Notes: generated by a model not told the origin, from the letters alone. DNA of 39,068 nucleotides from Prevotellaceae bacterium (GCA_021204845.1 JAJPYT010000205.1:1-39068); one strand, 5' to 3'. Positions 6,789 to 19,940 are shown, numbered from the stretch's first letter. A program made the numbers and translations.

Positions 6789-9700
6789 ATGAGAAAAGAC
6801 AGACATTTACAAAGGACTATCGTCCTCTCCAGCCTTATGGCAGTCTCGGCGTTTGCCCTTAGGGCACAGACCGTGGTTGCCACCTGGGAATTCAGTGACA
6901 TCGAGAACCAGGGCGCGTGCGCCATTACAGCCGACGGCGAGCCCACCACCATCCTCACCGACGGCTTCGCGCTCGGCGCGAACCTCTCGCCCCTGCAGAC
7001 GCTCACTAATAGTGGAGCCGACACGGGCTACACGGCAGTGCAGTACGACCCTGCATTCACCACTCTACAGCCATCAGAAAAAGTGACTTCCGCCACAGAT
7101 GGTCACGAGGTCACCTTCACCCTCACACCCGCAGAGGGCCACAAGTTCCGCCCGTCGAAGGTGTCGTTCGACGCTTGTAAGGTGGGCACCGACGGTGGCG
7201 GAATAGATGTGGTGGTGGGCGACGGCACGGGTGCCACCACGGCGCTTGGATCTGTAACGCCACTGCGCAACAAGATAATGGACGGGAACTCCACGGGCTA
7301 CAGCCACCACGAGTTCTACGTGAACGACTACAATGTGGAGGGGACCAGCTTCGTCCTCACGCTCTATATCATGAACGTGGCGGACAATAAGGAGATGGGT
7401 CTTCGCAACATCACTATTGAGGGCGAGATGGACTCCGAGATACTCAGCGTGGGAGACTATATATCCTCCTTCCAGTTCACCAGCCAGATAGGCAAGGCGG
7501 AGCCCACCACAATAGACTTGCTCTCCAACGTGGCAGACCTGAAGAATGGCGAGTCCACACACTATTACACTAAGCTCTCCGCCGAGCCTACCGACTTCTC
7601 CGTAGAGCTATGCGAGGCGTACTCCTCCACTCACACTGCCGAGGTCACTTACGCTGACCGTACCGCCACAGTGAATATAGAGAAGGACGGCACCACGGTG
7701 CTAACCTTCTCCGTCTCCTTCAGCGTCTCCATCCTGCCCGACAAGGGCGAGGCCACGCCCCTCAAACGTGGGCTTATGGCGCTCCACTCCAGTTCGGGTA
7801 ACCTCGTCTCATGGCGTGCCCGCGCCACCGACGACCGCAACCTTAAGTTCCTGCTCTACCGCTCTACTGCCACCTCCTCCGAGACGGTGCTAAACGGCGG
7901 GGAGTACATCACTGGAAAGACTAACTTCCTGGACAAGACTGGTACTGCCTCGCACTACTACCGCCTCGAGGTGGTGGACGCGGACGGTAACGTTATCGAG
8001 ACCGACTCCAGTGCCCAGACTTGGGACAGCCAGACGCTCTATATCCCCCTCACCGCAGGGGCTCCCACCGACCCCAGTGGCAATGGGGCTACCTACACGC
8101 CCAACGATGCCTCTTACTGCGACATGGACGGTGACGGGGAGTATGAGATAATTCTTAAGTGGTACCCGTCTAATGCCAAGGACGCAGCCAGCAGTGGTAC
8201 TACCTCCAACATCTTCTTCGACTGTTATAAGCTCGACGGCACACAGCTATGGCGTATAGACATGGGACAGAATTTCTTCGCCTCCGCACACACTGTGCAG
8301 TTCATAGCCTGGGACTTCGACGGTGACGGCTATGGGGAATTCATGGTAAAGACCGCCCCTGGCACTATCGACGGGCAGGGTAACTACGTGATTATGGATG
8401 GCGACGACCCAACAGCCAACTGGAAGAACAGCAATGGCAAGCAGACCGAGGGACCGGAGTATATCTCCGTGTTCGACGGCTCTACGGGAGCGGAGCTTGC
8501 CACCATCCCATACCATACCACCTACGCCGACGGGGTCGATGTCTGGGGCGACAGCAATCAGAACCGCTCCGAGAGGTATCTGGCGGCGATTGCCTGGCTC
8601 GACGGGGAGGATGCCAATCCCTCTCCTATATTCGCTCGTGGCTACTATGCCGCGGCTTTCGTGGGGGCGTACAACTGGGACGGCACCACGCTCTCCGAGC
8701 GCTGGGTAAGCCGCAACACCACTAAGAACCAAGGGCTATGGGGTGAGGGTGCCCACTGGATTTCAGTAGCCGACTGCGACGGCGACGGGAAACAGGAGAT
8801 AGTCTACGGAGCGGCAGCGCTCGACGATGACGGCACTCTGCTCTACCGCACTGGGCTTGGTCATGGAGATGCCCTTCACGTGGGCGATTTCGACCCCGAC
8901 AACGACGGCCTTGAGGTCTACCAAGCACACGAGGACAGCCCCTATGGAGCCGACCTTCGCGACGCTGCCACAGGCACCATCCTCTGGCACCCCACAGCCA
9001 GCAGCGACACGGGGCGCGCCATTGCCGCCCACTTCAACCCCGAGAGCGAGGGGGCTTACTTCCAGCTAAGCTCTGCCATGTCTAACCTCTACGACTGGAA
9101 CGGTACGGTCATAAAGTCCGACGTTTCCCATGGTGGAGGCGGCTCGCTTAACAACCGCGTCTACTGGGACGGCCTGCTCTCCGACTGCCACTACGACAAG
9201 TCGGTGCTGGAGCGTTACAATCCGTCGTCCAACACCTTCGACCGCATACAGGTGAACGGCACAAACTATACAATAGGCACGCTTAACAACGACACGAAAT
9301 ATAACCCCTGCGTCCTGGGTGACATACTGGGAGACTGGCGCGAGGAGATTGTCACATGGAGCCAAGACGGAGACACCTACTACCTTATCATAAACGCCAC
9401 CAATTATGAGAGCGACTACACCGTGCCACATCTTATGGACGACCCGGGCTACCGCGCACAGGTCATCAGCCAGAACGTGTGCTATAACCAGCCGCCTCAC
9501 CTCGACTATAACCTGCGGGAATCCAAGAAGATAACCCGCCAGTGCCTCGAGACTAAGTCTGAGACGGGGGAGACTACCTATTGGGATTGCCTATACACTA
9601 CCTATCCTGTGCAGCTTCCCGATGGGGTAACAGCATGGAAGGTCACTGGCTGTCAGACAGCCGATGGGGTTGACACACTCCTCACCACTCGCCTTACATC

Positions 9701-10142
9701 TGGCGCCAGAATAGCCGCCAATACGGGAATAGTCTACCGCTCCTCAACGCCCGAGGTCACCTTCGTACCATCGTCGCTTAGCGCGAACGCCATGAGCGGT
9801 TCCGTCATCGAGGGCTCATATTGCGACACCCTCTTGCCTTCTGACACTGAGACCCAGGCCAGCTATGTCTTCGGCATTGGAGACCGTGGACCTGGCTTCT
9901 ACCAGGCTGGCGGCACAGAGGTGGAGCATGGCTCAGGCTACATCACCTTCACTGGCACCGATGCCGCTCCTCTGGCGGAGTCATACGTCGTGGGCGCGAG
10001 CGCCAATTCTGTGGTGGCGGTCAGCTTGCCAGAGGCAGATGCCGCTGCCGCTCCCGCAATCTATAATTTGCAGGGTATCCGATTGGGCGAGGCACCACAG
10101 AAAGGCATATACATCGTAGACGGGAAGAAGAAGGTTAAGTAA
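6789..10142 (+). CDS. Secreted rhamnogalacturonan lyase, PL11 family
   Basis: A 1117-residue exported enzyme expected to cleave the rhamnose–galacturonate backbone of rhamnogalacturonan-I by beta-elimination. A signal peptide ends near residue 26 (ALRAQ). Residues 27-320 form beta-rich accessory domains. The PL11 region runs from about 325 (LKRGLMALHS, then LVSWR) to about 905. It contains the calcium-binding propeller repeats of the family: CDMDGDGEYEI (~444), WDFDGDGYGEF (~507), DCDGDGKQEI (~660), the GLGHGDALHVGDFDP segment (~690) and ILGDWREEIV (~844). The C-terminal 200 residues end in IYNLQGIR...GIYIVDGKK, a tail typical of exported Prevotella-type proteins. It converges on the GH2 gene, with a strong shared terminator. 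Confidence 0.93.
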   Translation: MRKDRHLQRTIVLSSLMAVSAFALRAQTVVATWEFSDIENQGACAITADGEPTTILTDGFALGANLSPLQTLTNSGADTGYTAVQYDPAFTTLQPSEKVTSATDGHEVTFTLTPAEGHKFRPSKVSFDACKVGTDGGGIDVVVGDGTGATTALGSVTPLRNKIMDGNSTGYSHHEFYVNDYNVEGTSFVLTLYIMNVADNKEMGLRNITIEGEMDSEILSVGDYISSFQFTSQIGKAEPTTIDLLSNVADLKNGESTHYYTKLSAEPTDFSVELCEAYSSTHTAEVTYADRTATVNIEKDGTTVLTFSVSFSVSILPDKGEATPLKRGLMALHSSSGNLVSWRARATDDRNLKFLLYRSTATSSETVLNGGEYITGKTNFLDKTGTASHYYRLEVVDADGNVIETDSSAQTWDSQTLYIPLTAGAPTDPSGNGATYTPNDASYCDMDGDGEYEIILKWYPSNAKDAASSGTTSNIFFDCYKLDGTQLWRIDMGQNFFASAHTVQFIAWDFDGDGYGEFMVKTAPGTIDGQGNYVIMDGDDPTANWKNSNGKQTEGPEYISVFDGSTGAELATIPYHTTYADGVDVWGDSNQNRSERYLAAIAWLDGEDANPSPIFARGYYAAAFVGAYNWDGTTLSERWVSRNTTKNQGLWGEGAHWISVADCDGDGKQEIVYGAAALDDDGTLLYRTGLGHGDALHVGDFDPDNDGLEVYQAHEDSPYGADLRDAATGTILWHPTASSDTGRAIAAHFNPESEGAYFQLSSAMSNLYDWNGTVIKSDVSHGGGGSLNNRVYWDGLLSDCHYDKSVLERYNPSSNTFDRIQVNGTNYTIGTLNNDTKYNPCVLGDILGDWREEIVTWSQDGDTYYLIINATNYESDYTVPHLMDDPGYRAQVISQNVCYNQPPHLDYNLRESKKITRQCLETKSETGETTYWDCLYTTYPVQLPDGVTAWKVTGCQTADGVDTLLTTRLTSGARIAANTGIVYRSSTPEVTFVPSSLSANAMSGSVIEGSYCDTLLPSDTETQASYVFGIGDRGPGFYQAGGTEVEHGSGYITFTGTDAAPLAESYVVGASANSVVAVSLPEADAAAAPAIYNLQGIRLGEAPQKGIYIVDGKKKVK

Positions 10143-10158
10143 GTCGTTTCATAGGAAT

Positions 10159-10209
10159 ACAAAAAGAGAGGAACCGCTTGGGATAGCTAAGCGGTTCCTC
10201 TCTTTTTGT
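10159..10209. terminator. Bidirectional terminator between the PL11 and GH2 genes
   Basis: A perfect 21-bp inverted repeat (10159-10179 and 10189-10209) with a 9-base loop. The A-run at the left end and T-run at the right end give a T tract on both strands. It lies 16 bases after the PL11 stop and 13 bases beyond the stop of the convergent GH2 gene. Confidence 0.93.
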
Positions 10210-10222
10210 GTTATCTTAAGTC

Positions 10223-13402
<3,180 letters not shown>

Positions 13403-13422
13403 TTATGTGCATAACAATTACA

Positions 13423-13430
13423 CAAAGATA
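13423..13430 (-). promoter_or_regulatory. Candidate -7 element of the GH2 (LacZ-type) promoter
   Basis: The minus strand reads TATCTTTG, matching TAnnTTTG, 42 bases before the ATG. The nearest TTG upstream gives a 23-base spacer, longer than usual, so only the -7 box is convincing. Confidence 0.45.
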
Positions 13431-13501
13431 ACAAAATATGCGCAACTACCCGCCAACATGGAGCATATATGGATAGAAAGGGAGCATTTTTTTTGCATAG
13501 T

Positions 13502-13533
13502 TTTGCAGGTGATAAGGAAATTTTATAACTTTG
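13502..13533 (+). promoter_or_regulatory. Bacteroidota-type promoter for the DUF6057 operon
   Basis: TTTG (13502-13505), a 20-base spacer and TAACTTTG (13526-13533) match the phylum consensus. The predicted transcript starts about 40 bases before the ATG at 13580 and would cover the DUF6057, propeller lipoprotein and second GH2 genes. Confidence 0.75.
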
Positions 13534-13579
13534 AAGGTCATAGACACATAAAAAGAGAAAGACCTTAAGGCATCTATCT

Positions 13580-15592
13580 ATGAGCAACAACAAAAACAAG
13601 AAACGGACTTCTCGGGTATCACGGGGGCTGGGGCGCCGGACTTCCCTGCTGGTGGCGGTGGGCTGCCCAGTGTTGGTGGCGCTCTCTATTGTGGTTATGT
13701 GCGCGGTGTTGTATAGCCGTCAGAGCGAGGTGCTTTACCGCCTTCAGGAACTCTCGCTGTTCCTGCCCACTAAGCTTTTCTACCAGACAAACTGCATATA
13801 TCCAGGCGGCACGCTCGCATGGATGGGCGCATACATGACCCAGTTCTTCTTTCATCCGCTTTTGGGCGTGTGGCTGCTGGGTATAGCGTGGGCGGTGACG
13901 GCATGCCTGCTCTGCAATGTATTCCGACTGCGGGGGGTGTGGGCGTTGTTCACCGTACTGGTGCCCATGGCGCTACTGGCGGCGCTCACCCAGTCGGGTT
14001 ACTGGATTTATCACATGAAGCTTAACGGTCACGCCTGGGTGCCAACCTTGGCGGTGTTGCTCGCCCTCGTGCTGCAGCTGCCTGCGCGGTGGACCAAGGG
14101 TTGGTGGCGTTGCCTTTACATATTCGTTATAGGTGTGGCTGGTTATCCTCTCCTGGGAGCGTGGAGCTTCCTTGCCCTCTTGCTGCTGGGGCTGAGACGC
14201 CATGCCGACGCAACTCTCAGGCAGACGGTTGCCTACGCCTGTCTGGCGGTGTTGCTGATAATAGTAGTGCCGCAGATTTGTTACCAGTGGTTCTATACCC
14301 AGGTAATGCGTAGCGAGGTTTACATGGCGGCTATGCCCAGTTTCCAGCTTGGCACAGTTGATTTCGAGGAGTTCCGCTATGCCTACTACGCCCTGGCGCT
14401 GGCTTTTGTGCCTCCCTTGCTTCATACGTGGCTTAGGGGAGGCGGCAGACCCATGGTGGTTTGCGCTGTGGCGGTGGTTCTTGTAGCGCTTGGCGTGTGG
14501 GGCGTTCACAGCCGCTGGTATCGTGACACGAACTACCTTAAAGAGATAAAGATGGCTAACTGCTTGGAGCGGATGGACTGGGAAGGGGCACTCACAGCCA
14601 TGAAGGACAACAGCATAGGTAAGGCTATGCCGCCCACGAGGCTGATGGTTATGGAGAAGAATCTTGCGCTTTTCCGTCTCGGACGCGCTGGCGATGAGAT
14701 GTTCCACTATCCCGAAGGCAGCGAGCAGTATTGCCTTTGCGGCTATCACTGCACAATATTGAAGGTGGGAGATAGGGACACGGTGGTGCACTTGCCGGCT
14801 GACAAGCATTTCTCCCACCGCGTGGCGCCTATACACATAACTCAGGTGGGCGGCAAGATGCTCTACTATTTCTATGGCAAGGAGCAGTTCTGCTACCGCT
14901 GGTGCATGGAGGACGGTGTAGAGTTCGGCTGGAACGTGAACGTGCTGAAATACATGGCAAAGACCAGCCTTATCTCTCACGAGTGGAACGTGGCGCGCAA
15001 ATACTTGAATATGCTGAAGAAAACGCGTTACCATAAGGCGTGGGCGGAGAGGTACGAGGCTTTCCTTGAGCGCCCGGACTTGATGGAGCAGGACGAGGAA
15101 CTGAAGCCCATAGTGCCTATGGCAGACTTCACCGACCGCCTTGACGGAGACAAGACGCTGGTGGAGATGTATCTGTTGAAGACTTTCTCCTCGGGGCAGG
15201 GAGCTGATATATATTATCAGGAAATGACGCTTATATGCGCTATGATAATGAAGGACATAAGTCTCTTCTGGCCGCGATTTAAACAATATGTGAACATGCA
15301 CATGAACGACGAGGGCTTCCGCGTGCCTACCCACTATCAGGAGGCGGCTTACCTCTATTCCATGCTCGAGCCGCAGAGGGAAAGCGTGATGTGGCCTGGT
15401 GCGACCAACGCCGAGGCGCTGGAGCGCATGCCCTTCGACGAGAGCGTGAAGCAGAAGTACCGCGATTTCATGAACTTCAACATGCAATGCGGCAGCATGA
15501 GTGACGAACAGAAGAAGAGCGCCTTCTATCCTCAGTTCGGCGACACTTTCTACTACTTCTACTTCCTCGAACGTAACCAGAAAACCAATTAA
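13580..15592 (+). CDS. DUF6057 membrane protein
   Basis: A 670-residue integral membrane protein. A basic N-terminus (residues 1-22) precedes a hydrophobic half with several predicted membrane helices, for example about 24-46 (LLVAVGCPVLVALSIVVMCA), 92-118, 122-142, 154-170, 180-210 and 215-235. The rest (about 310-670) is soluble, helical and rich in Tyr, Trp and Met (KYMAKTSLISHEWNVARKYL), reminiscent of TPR-like repeats. The pattern fits DUF6057, a Bacteroidota family of unknown function, often paired with a propeller lipoprotein as here (gap of 7 bases). No catalytic motif is recognised. A role in the envelope with its partner is inference. Confidence 0.8.
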   Translation: MSNNKNKKRTSRVSRGLGRRTSLLVAVGCPVLVALSIVVMCAVLYSRQSEVLYRLQELSLFLPTKLFYQTNCIYPGGTLAWMGAYMTQFFFHPLLGVWLLGIAWAVTACLLCNVFRLRGVWALFTVLVPMALLAALTQSGYWIYHMKLNGHAWVPTLAVLLALVLQLPARWTKGWWRCLYIFVIGVAGYPLLGAWSFLALLLLGLRRHADATLRQTVAYACLAVLLIIVVPQICYQWFYTQVMRSEVYMAAMPSFQLGTVDFEEFRYAYYALALAFVPPLLHTWLRGGGRPMVVCAVAVVLVALGVWGVHSRWYRDTNYLKEIKMANCLERMDWEGALTAMKDNSIGKAMPPTRLMVMEKNLALFRLGRAGDEMFHYPEGSEQYCLCGYHCTILKVGDRDTVVHLPADKHFSHRVAPIHITQVGGKMLYYFYGKEQFCYRWCMEDGVEFGWNVNVLKYMAKTSLISHEWNVARKYLNMLKKTRYHKAWAERYEAFLERPDLMEQDEELKPIVPMADFTDRLDGDKTLVEMYLLKTFSSGQGADIYYQEMTLICAMIMKDISLFWPRFKQYVNMHMNDEGFRVPTHYQEAAYLYSMLEPQRESVMWPGATNAEALERMPFDESVKQKYRDFMNFNMQCGSMSDEQKKSAFYPQFGDTFYYFYFLERNQKTN

Positions 15593-15599
15593 AAAAGCA

Positions 15600-17069
15600 A
15601 TGAGAAAACTGATATACCTGCTATTGCTGCCCATGCTGCTCTCTTGCGGCAAGGCATCGGTTCCCGCGAAATACACCGACAGTAAGGAAACTGCCCAAAT
15701 CTATCCAGATTACCAGGAGGTGACTGTGCCGCAAAACATAGCTCCCCTCACATTTCACATCGACACTCCCGCTGACGGGAGTGTGTGCCGCCTCAGTGAC
15801 GGCACACACGAGTTCGTCTATCAAGGTCCCGACATCTGCCCAAAAGAGAAGGAATGGAGGAGCATGAGTGGCACTATTACAGCTGAGGTTTTCCTGCAAA
15901 ACGGTGGAGAATGGACGCGCATGACACCGTTTCACATCTACGTCTCAGAAGACGTGATAGACCCCTACATATCCTACCGACTAATAGCTCCCTCTTACGT
16001 CACCTACGAGGACCTGACCATCTGCCAGCGCAACCTCACCAACTACGACGAGAGCGTGATATACGGCAACATGATAAACAGCAACGAGAAGGACGGGCAG
16101 TGCATAAACTGCCACGCTTTCCAGAACTACAATCCCGCTCGCATGCAGTTCCACGTGCGACAGGCGAAGGGCGGCACCATCATCTCCTACGACGGCAAGA
16201 CGGAGCGCATAGACTTGAACACGGGAAAGACGGTGAGCGCTGGCGTTTATCCCGCCTGGCATCCCACGGAGAAGCTCATAGCCTATTCCACCAACCACAC
16301 TGGCCAGTCGTTCCACACTCACGATATCCAGAAGGTGGAGGTGCAGGACACTTACAGCGACCTCATGCTCTATGACATAGACCGCCACGAGGTGCTCCCC
16401 CTGGAGCGTGACACAAATAATCTTGACTGCTTTCCCTATTGGAGCCCCGACGGCAAGTGGCTCTACTATTGCTCCGCCCGTTACGAGAAGGTGGACACAG
16501 CTGAACAGACGAGCAAGGAGTTTGACATGATTGTGAACTATCAGCAGATACGCTACAGCCTCTATCGCCGCCCCTTTACCTTAAGCTCACGTTCTTTCGG
16601 TGAGCGGGAACTGGTTTACGACGCTGCCGCCGATTCCATGAGCGCCACGCTGCCTCGCGTGAGTCCAGACGGCAAGTGGCTCATGTTTACAATGGGCAGG
16701 TTTGGGGTGTTCCACATTTGGCACACCGATGCAGACCTCTATCTGATGAATCTCGAGACTGGCGACATACGCCCCATGACGGAGGTCAACTCCGACAATG
16801 TGGAGAGCTACCACAGCTGGAGCTCCAACTGCCGCTGGATTATCTTCAGCAGCCGCCGCGACGACGGCAACTACACGCGCCCATTCATTGCCCACATCGA
16901 CGCGCAGGGTCACGCCACCAAGCCTTTTGAGCTGCCCAGCCGCTATCCCGAGTACCATAGGGAGTTGATGCGCTCTTATAACATACCTGAGTTTATGTCT
17001 GGTCCAGTGACCATTCGCCCGCAAGAGCTGGCGGCTGTGGTGCGGAACGATTCGATAAAGGCTAAATAA
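15600..17069 (+). CDS. TolB/PD40-type beta-propeller lipoprotein with a CXXCH motif
   Basis: The ATG at 15600 begins a lipoprotein signal with lipobox LLSC (C16); upstream in-frame codons lie inside the previous gene, so this start is preferred. The 489-residue protein has an N-terminal beta domain (about 40-130), then GQCINCHAFQNY containing CXXCH (C168, C171, H172), the covalent c-type heme signature. A propeller follows with PD40-like blades: YPAWHPTEKLIAYSTN, SPDGKWLYYCS, SPDGKWLMFTMG and NCRWIIFSSRRDDG. Similar proteins are labelled cytochrome c biosynthesis or PD40 proteins, but no function is proven. It is sandwiched between the DUF6057 gene and a GH2 gene (22-base gap), suggesting a shared transcript. 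Confidence 0.85.
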   Translation: MRKLIYLLLLPMLLSCGKASVPAKYTDSKETAQIYPDYQEVTVPQNIAPLTFHIDTPADGSVCRLSDGTHEFVYQGPDICPKEKEWRSMSGTITAEVFLQNGGEWTRMTPFHIYVSEDVIDPYISYRLIAPSYVTYEDLTICQRNLTNYDESVIYGNMINSNEKDGQCINCHAFQNYNPARMQFHVRQAKGGTIISYDGKTERIDLNTGKTVSAGVYPAWHPTEKLIAYSTNHTGQSFHTHDIQKVEVQDTYSDLMLYDIDRHEVLPLERDTNNLDCFPYWSPDGKWLYYCSARYEKVDTAEQTSKEFDMIVNYQQIRYSLYRRPFTLSSRSFGERELVYDAAADSMSATLPRVSPDGKWLMFTMGRFGVFHIWHTDADLYLMNLETGDIRPMTEVNSDNVESYHSWSSNCRWIIFSSRRDDGNYTRPFIAHIDAQGHATKPFELPSRYPEYHRELMRSYNIPEFMSGPVTIRPQELAAVVRNDSIKAK

Positions 17070-17091
17070 AAACGAAAATAACAACAACCCC

Positions 17092-19545
17092 ATGAAAGCA
17101 ATACACATCATCGCTCTCGCGGCTGCGCTTTGTTCAGCCCCCGGTTTTGCTCAGCAATACCAGCGGCAGGAGGAGCAGGCAGTCAGCGGCAACGTGGATT
17201 TCTCCACTTTTGGCAAGGAACAGAAGACACTCTTCAACTTCGACTGGCGCTTCCAGCTTGGCAACCCCGACGGGGCTGCCGGCAAGACGTTTGACGACTC
17301 CTCGTGGCGCACGCTCGACCTGCCTCACGATTTCCAGTTTGAGCAGCCCTGGGACGAGGAGTGTGGCGGAGCGCGCGGCTTCAAGCCCATGTGCGACGGC
17401 TGGTACCGCAAGACCTTCACAGCTCCCGAATCATGGCGCGGCAAAGAGGTAGTTATCGACTTCGGAGGCGTGATGTACTACAGCGATGTCTACGTTAACG
17501 GCGAGAAAGTTGCTTCCAATGAGTACGGCTACTGCGGTTTCGAGGCTGAGATAAGCAAATATCTCGCTTACGGAGAGGACAATGTGGTGGCAGTCTATGC
17601 CAACACGGGCAAGAAAAACGGCAGCCGCTGGTACACGGGAGGCGGCATATTCCGCGATGTATATCTGAAGTTGCAGAATCCCACCCACATAGGTCGCCAC
17701 GGCATTTACGTCTCCACACCTGAGGTTGCTGACGAGCAAGCCACCGTTCAGGTGCAGGTGGATGTGTGTGGTTTCAAGAAGCATAATACCATGGTGCGAG
17801 CCACTCTATGGAATGCCGAGGGCTATGCCGTTGCTGAGGCGCAAGATACTATGAACCAGCTGACTAAGCACAGCCACGACGAGTTGCGCCTACCACTCAT
17901 GACCATATCCAAACCCCAGCGCTGGGATATAGACAGCCCTTATCTTTATACCGTGGAGGTGGAGGTGTATGCCGATTCCGTGCTGGTGGACCGCCAGCAC
18001 GAGACTTTTGGCGTGCGCACTCTGGAGTTCTCGCCAGAGTTCGGCTTCAAGCTCAACGGGCGTAAGGTCTTCCTCAAAGGGCTGGCAAACCACCACGACC
18101 TCGGAGCGCTTGGCGTGGCGGCTTTCGACCGCGCCCTCGAGCGCCAGCTGCGCCAGATGAAGGCGTTCGGCTACAACAGCATCCGTTGCAGCCACAACCC
18201 CTACAGCGAGAGCCTCACACGCCTCTGCGACCGCTTGGGCATACTCGTGGTTGATGAGTTGATAGACAAGTGGAGCGACGACGAATACTGGGGAGGACGC
18301 GAGCCCTTCATGCAGATATGGCCTGGTCTCATCCAAGAGTGGATAACACGTGACCGCAACTGCCCCAGCGTGGTATTGTGGAGTCTTGGCAACGAGTTGC
18401 AGACGCGTGACACGTGGAGCGGATATAAGACAAATGACTGGGGCATAACCACTTACCGCATATTTGACCAAATGGTGAAGCGTTACGACCCCACTCGCAA
18501 GACCACAGTGGCGCAGTTCCCCGCACGTGCTGGCGGCATACGCGAGGAGAAGGAGTTCAAGACTTATTTCGCTCCCCCAGAGTTGGGTTGCGCCACCGAG
18601 GTGAACAGTTTTAACTATCAGTGGGATTGTTATCCTAAATATTTCGAGTATGAGCCTAATCTCATTCTTTACCAGAGCGAGGCTGTCACCAATCAGATGC
18701 AAGCGCCTTTCTATGGCATGGACCGTGAGCGCACAGTCGGGCTGGCATATTGGGGCGCCATAGAATACTGGGGCGAGGCAGACAAGTGGCCAAAAAAAGG
18801 ATGGAACTACAGTTTCTTCTCTCACACCCTGCAGCCTTATCCGCAGGCTTACCTTATAAAAGGGGCTTTTCAGCCCGATGAGCCAGTTGTGCGCATTGCC
18901 ATAAAGACTGGTGAGGAGAGCCAGGACTGGAACGACGTGAACGTAGGGCAGAAAACCTACAACTCGTTCTGGAACTGCAGGGAGGGCAGCCTTGTGCCAG
19001 TTACCACATTCACTAACGCCGAGGAGGTGGAGCTTATAGCTAACGGCAAGAGCCTTGGTCGCCAGCCGAATGACACCACCGACGTGTTTAAGCGGGGTAT
19101 CATCACATGGCCCGACGTGCCTTACGAGAAGGGCGGAACGCTCACAGCCGTAGCCTATAACGGAGGAGAGGAAGTGGCTCGACACCAGATAGAGACAGCC
19201 GGCAAGGCTGTGGCGTTGCGCATAGAGGCTGAGACTCCCGACGAGTGGCGGGCAGATGGCATGGATTTGCAGTATCTCAACATCTATGCTGTTGATAGCA
19301 AGGGTCGCCAAGTGCCTTCGTTCAGCGAGAAAATGAGCGTTAGCGTTTCGGGAGCCGCCACTTTCTACGCCATGGACAATGCCGACCACTACACAGATGA
19401 GCTCTTCTCAGGCGTAACGTCCAAGGACATGCGCCAGGGCTACATGCAGGTAATCCTCCGCAGCAAGCGCGGCGAGGCTGGCAAGGTCACGGTGGACGTT
19501 GCCACGCCCTCCCTTAAGAAGTCCATTAAGTTGGAGACCCGCTGA
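17092..19545 (+). CDS. Secreted GH2 family glycoside hydrolase (probable beta-galactosidase)
   Basis: An 817-residue exported enzyme with a signal peptide ending near residue 20 (APGFAQ). It has a sugar-binding domain with WYRKTF and GGVMYYSDVYVNG (about 45-195), an Ig-like domain (200-310), and a TIM barrel with the acid/base in SLGNELQ (E435) and the nucleophile in LYQSEAV (E530). The C-terminal domains (about 620-817) resemble the DUF4982 and Ig-like modules found in Bacteroidota GH2 enzymes. NHHDLGALG (333-341) is typical of this subgroup, which is distinct from the LacZ-like enzyme on the other strand. The exact sugar (galactose or glucuronate) cannot be read from sequence alone. Last gene of the DUF6057 operon. 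Confidence 0.9.
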   Translation: MKAIHIIALAAALCSAPGFAQQYQRQEEQAVSGNVDFSTFGKEQKTLFNFDWRFQLGNPDGAAGKTFDDSSWRTLDLPHDFQFEQPWDEECGGARGFKPMCDGWYRKTFTAPESWRGKEVVIDFGGVMYYSDVYVNGEKVASNEYGYCGFEAEISKYLAYGEDNVVAVYANTGKKNGSRWYTGGGIFRDVYLKLQNPTHIGRHGIYVSTPEVADEQATVQVQVDVCGFKKHNTMVRATLWNAEGYAVAEAQDTMNQLTKHSHDELRLPLMTISKPQRWDIDSPYLYTVEVEVYADSVLVDRQHETFGVRTLEFSPEFGFKLNGRKVFLKGLANHHDLGALGVAAFDRALERQLRQMKAFGYNSIRCSHNPYSESLTRLCDRLGILVVDELIDKWSDDEYWGGREPFMQIWPGLIQEWITRDRNCPSVVLWSLGNELQTRDTWSGYKTNDWGITTYRIFDQMVKRYDPTRKTTVAQFPARAGGIREEKEFKTYFAPPELGCATEVNSFNYQWDCYPKYFEYEPNLILYQSEAVTNQMQAPFYGMDRERTVGLAYWGAIEYWGEADKWPKKGWNYSFFSHTLQPYPQAYLIKGAFQPDEPVVRIAIKTGEESQDWNDVNVGQKTYNSFWNCREGSLVPVTTFTNAEEVELIANGKSLGRQPNDTTDVFKRGIITWPDVPYEKGGTLTAVAYNGGEEVARHQIETAGKAVALRIEAETPDEWRADGMDLQYLNIYAVDSKGRQVPSFSEKMSVSVSGAATFYAMDNADHYTDELFSGVTSKDMRQGYMQVILRSKRGEAGKVTVDVATPSLKKSIKLETR

Positions 19546-19668
19546 TTTTCAAGCTCCAAGAGTGGGGCAAAACATGAAGCCACAGCGGTACGGTGGCGTG
19601 TCAAAAGGAAAAACAAAGAGGCGGCTCCTGCCCAATGATGAAGCACAGACGAAGAAATAATTAAGTTA

Positions 19669-19718
19669 CCGAAAATGCCGAAATCCCCCTATGCACATAT
19701 AAGTTTCGGTATTTTCGG
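19669..19718 (+). terminator. Long hairpin with T tract, possible terminator of the DUF6057–GH2 operon
   Basis: Arms 19669-19683 and 19704-19718 (15 bp, one G·U pair) enclose a 20-base loop, and a T-rich stretch (six T) follows at 19724-19729. It sits 124 bases past the GH2 stop. The loop is long for a terminator, so it could be another structured element. Confidence 0.5.
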
Positions 19719-19789
19719 CAATATTTTTTCAATCTGACAAACAACTAATCTCTGTGGCAGCTCGTTGAAGTTACCACACTGACGGGTCG

Positions 19790-19833
19790 TAGTTCGTACG
19801 GTGACGTGCCTTAGTTCGTGTGGCGACGAAGCC
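19790..19833 (+). repeat. 22-bp direct repeat, two copies
   Basis: Units at 19790-19811 and 19812-19833 share TAGTTCGT, then CGGTGACG or TGGCGACG. A weak third relative may begin at 19834. It has the same period as, but no sequence in common with, the repeat 110 bases downstream. Confidence 0.75.
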
Positions 19834-19940
19834 TCGTGAGTGCGGTAATGATTGGTATGTCAAAGCGTGAATCTGCAAGCGGTCCTGCCCTTGACACTTG
19901 AATCGCTTGAGCTTTCCCATTTTGACGCGCCCCGTTCTGA

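Noticed and set aside
5712-6806. 364-codon minus-strand open frame
   Set aside because: It is a shadow of tdh and would run across both divergent promoters.
13973-15676. 567-codon minus-strand open frame
   Set aside because: It is antisense to the DUF6057 gene and rich in His/Leu/Val, typical of mirror frames in GC-rich genes.
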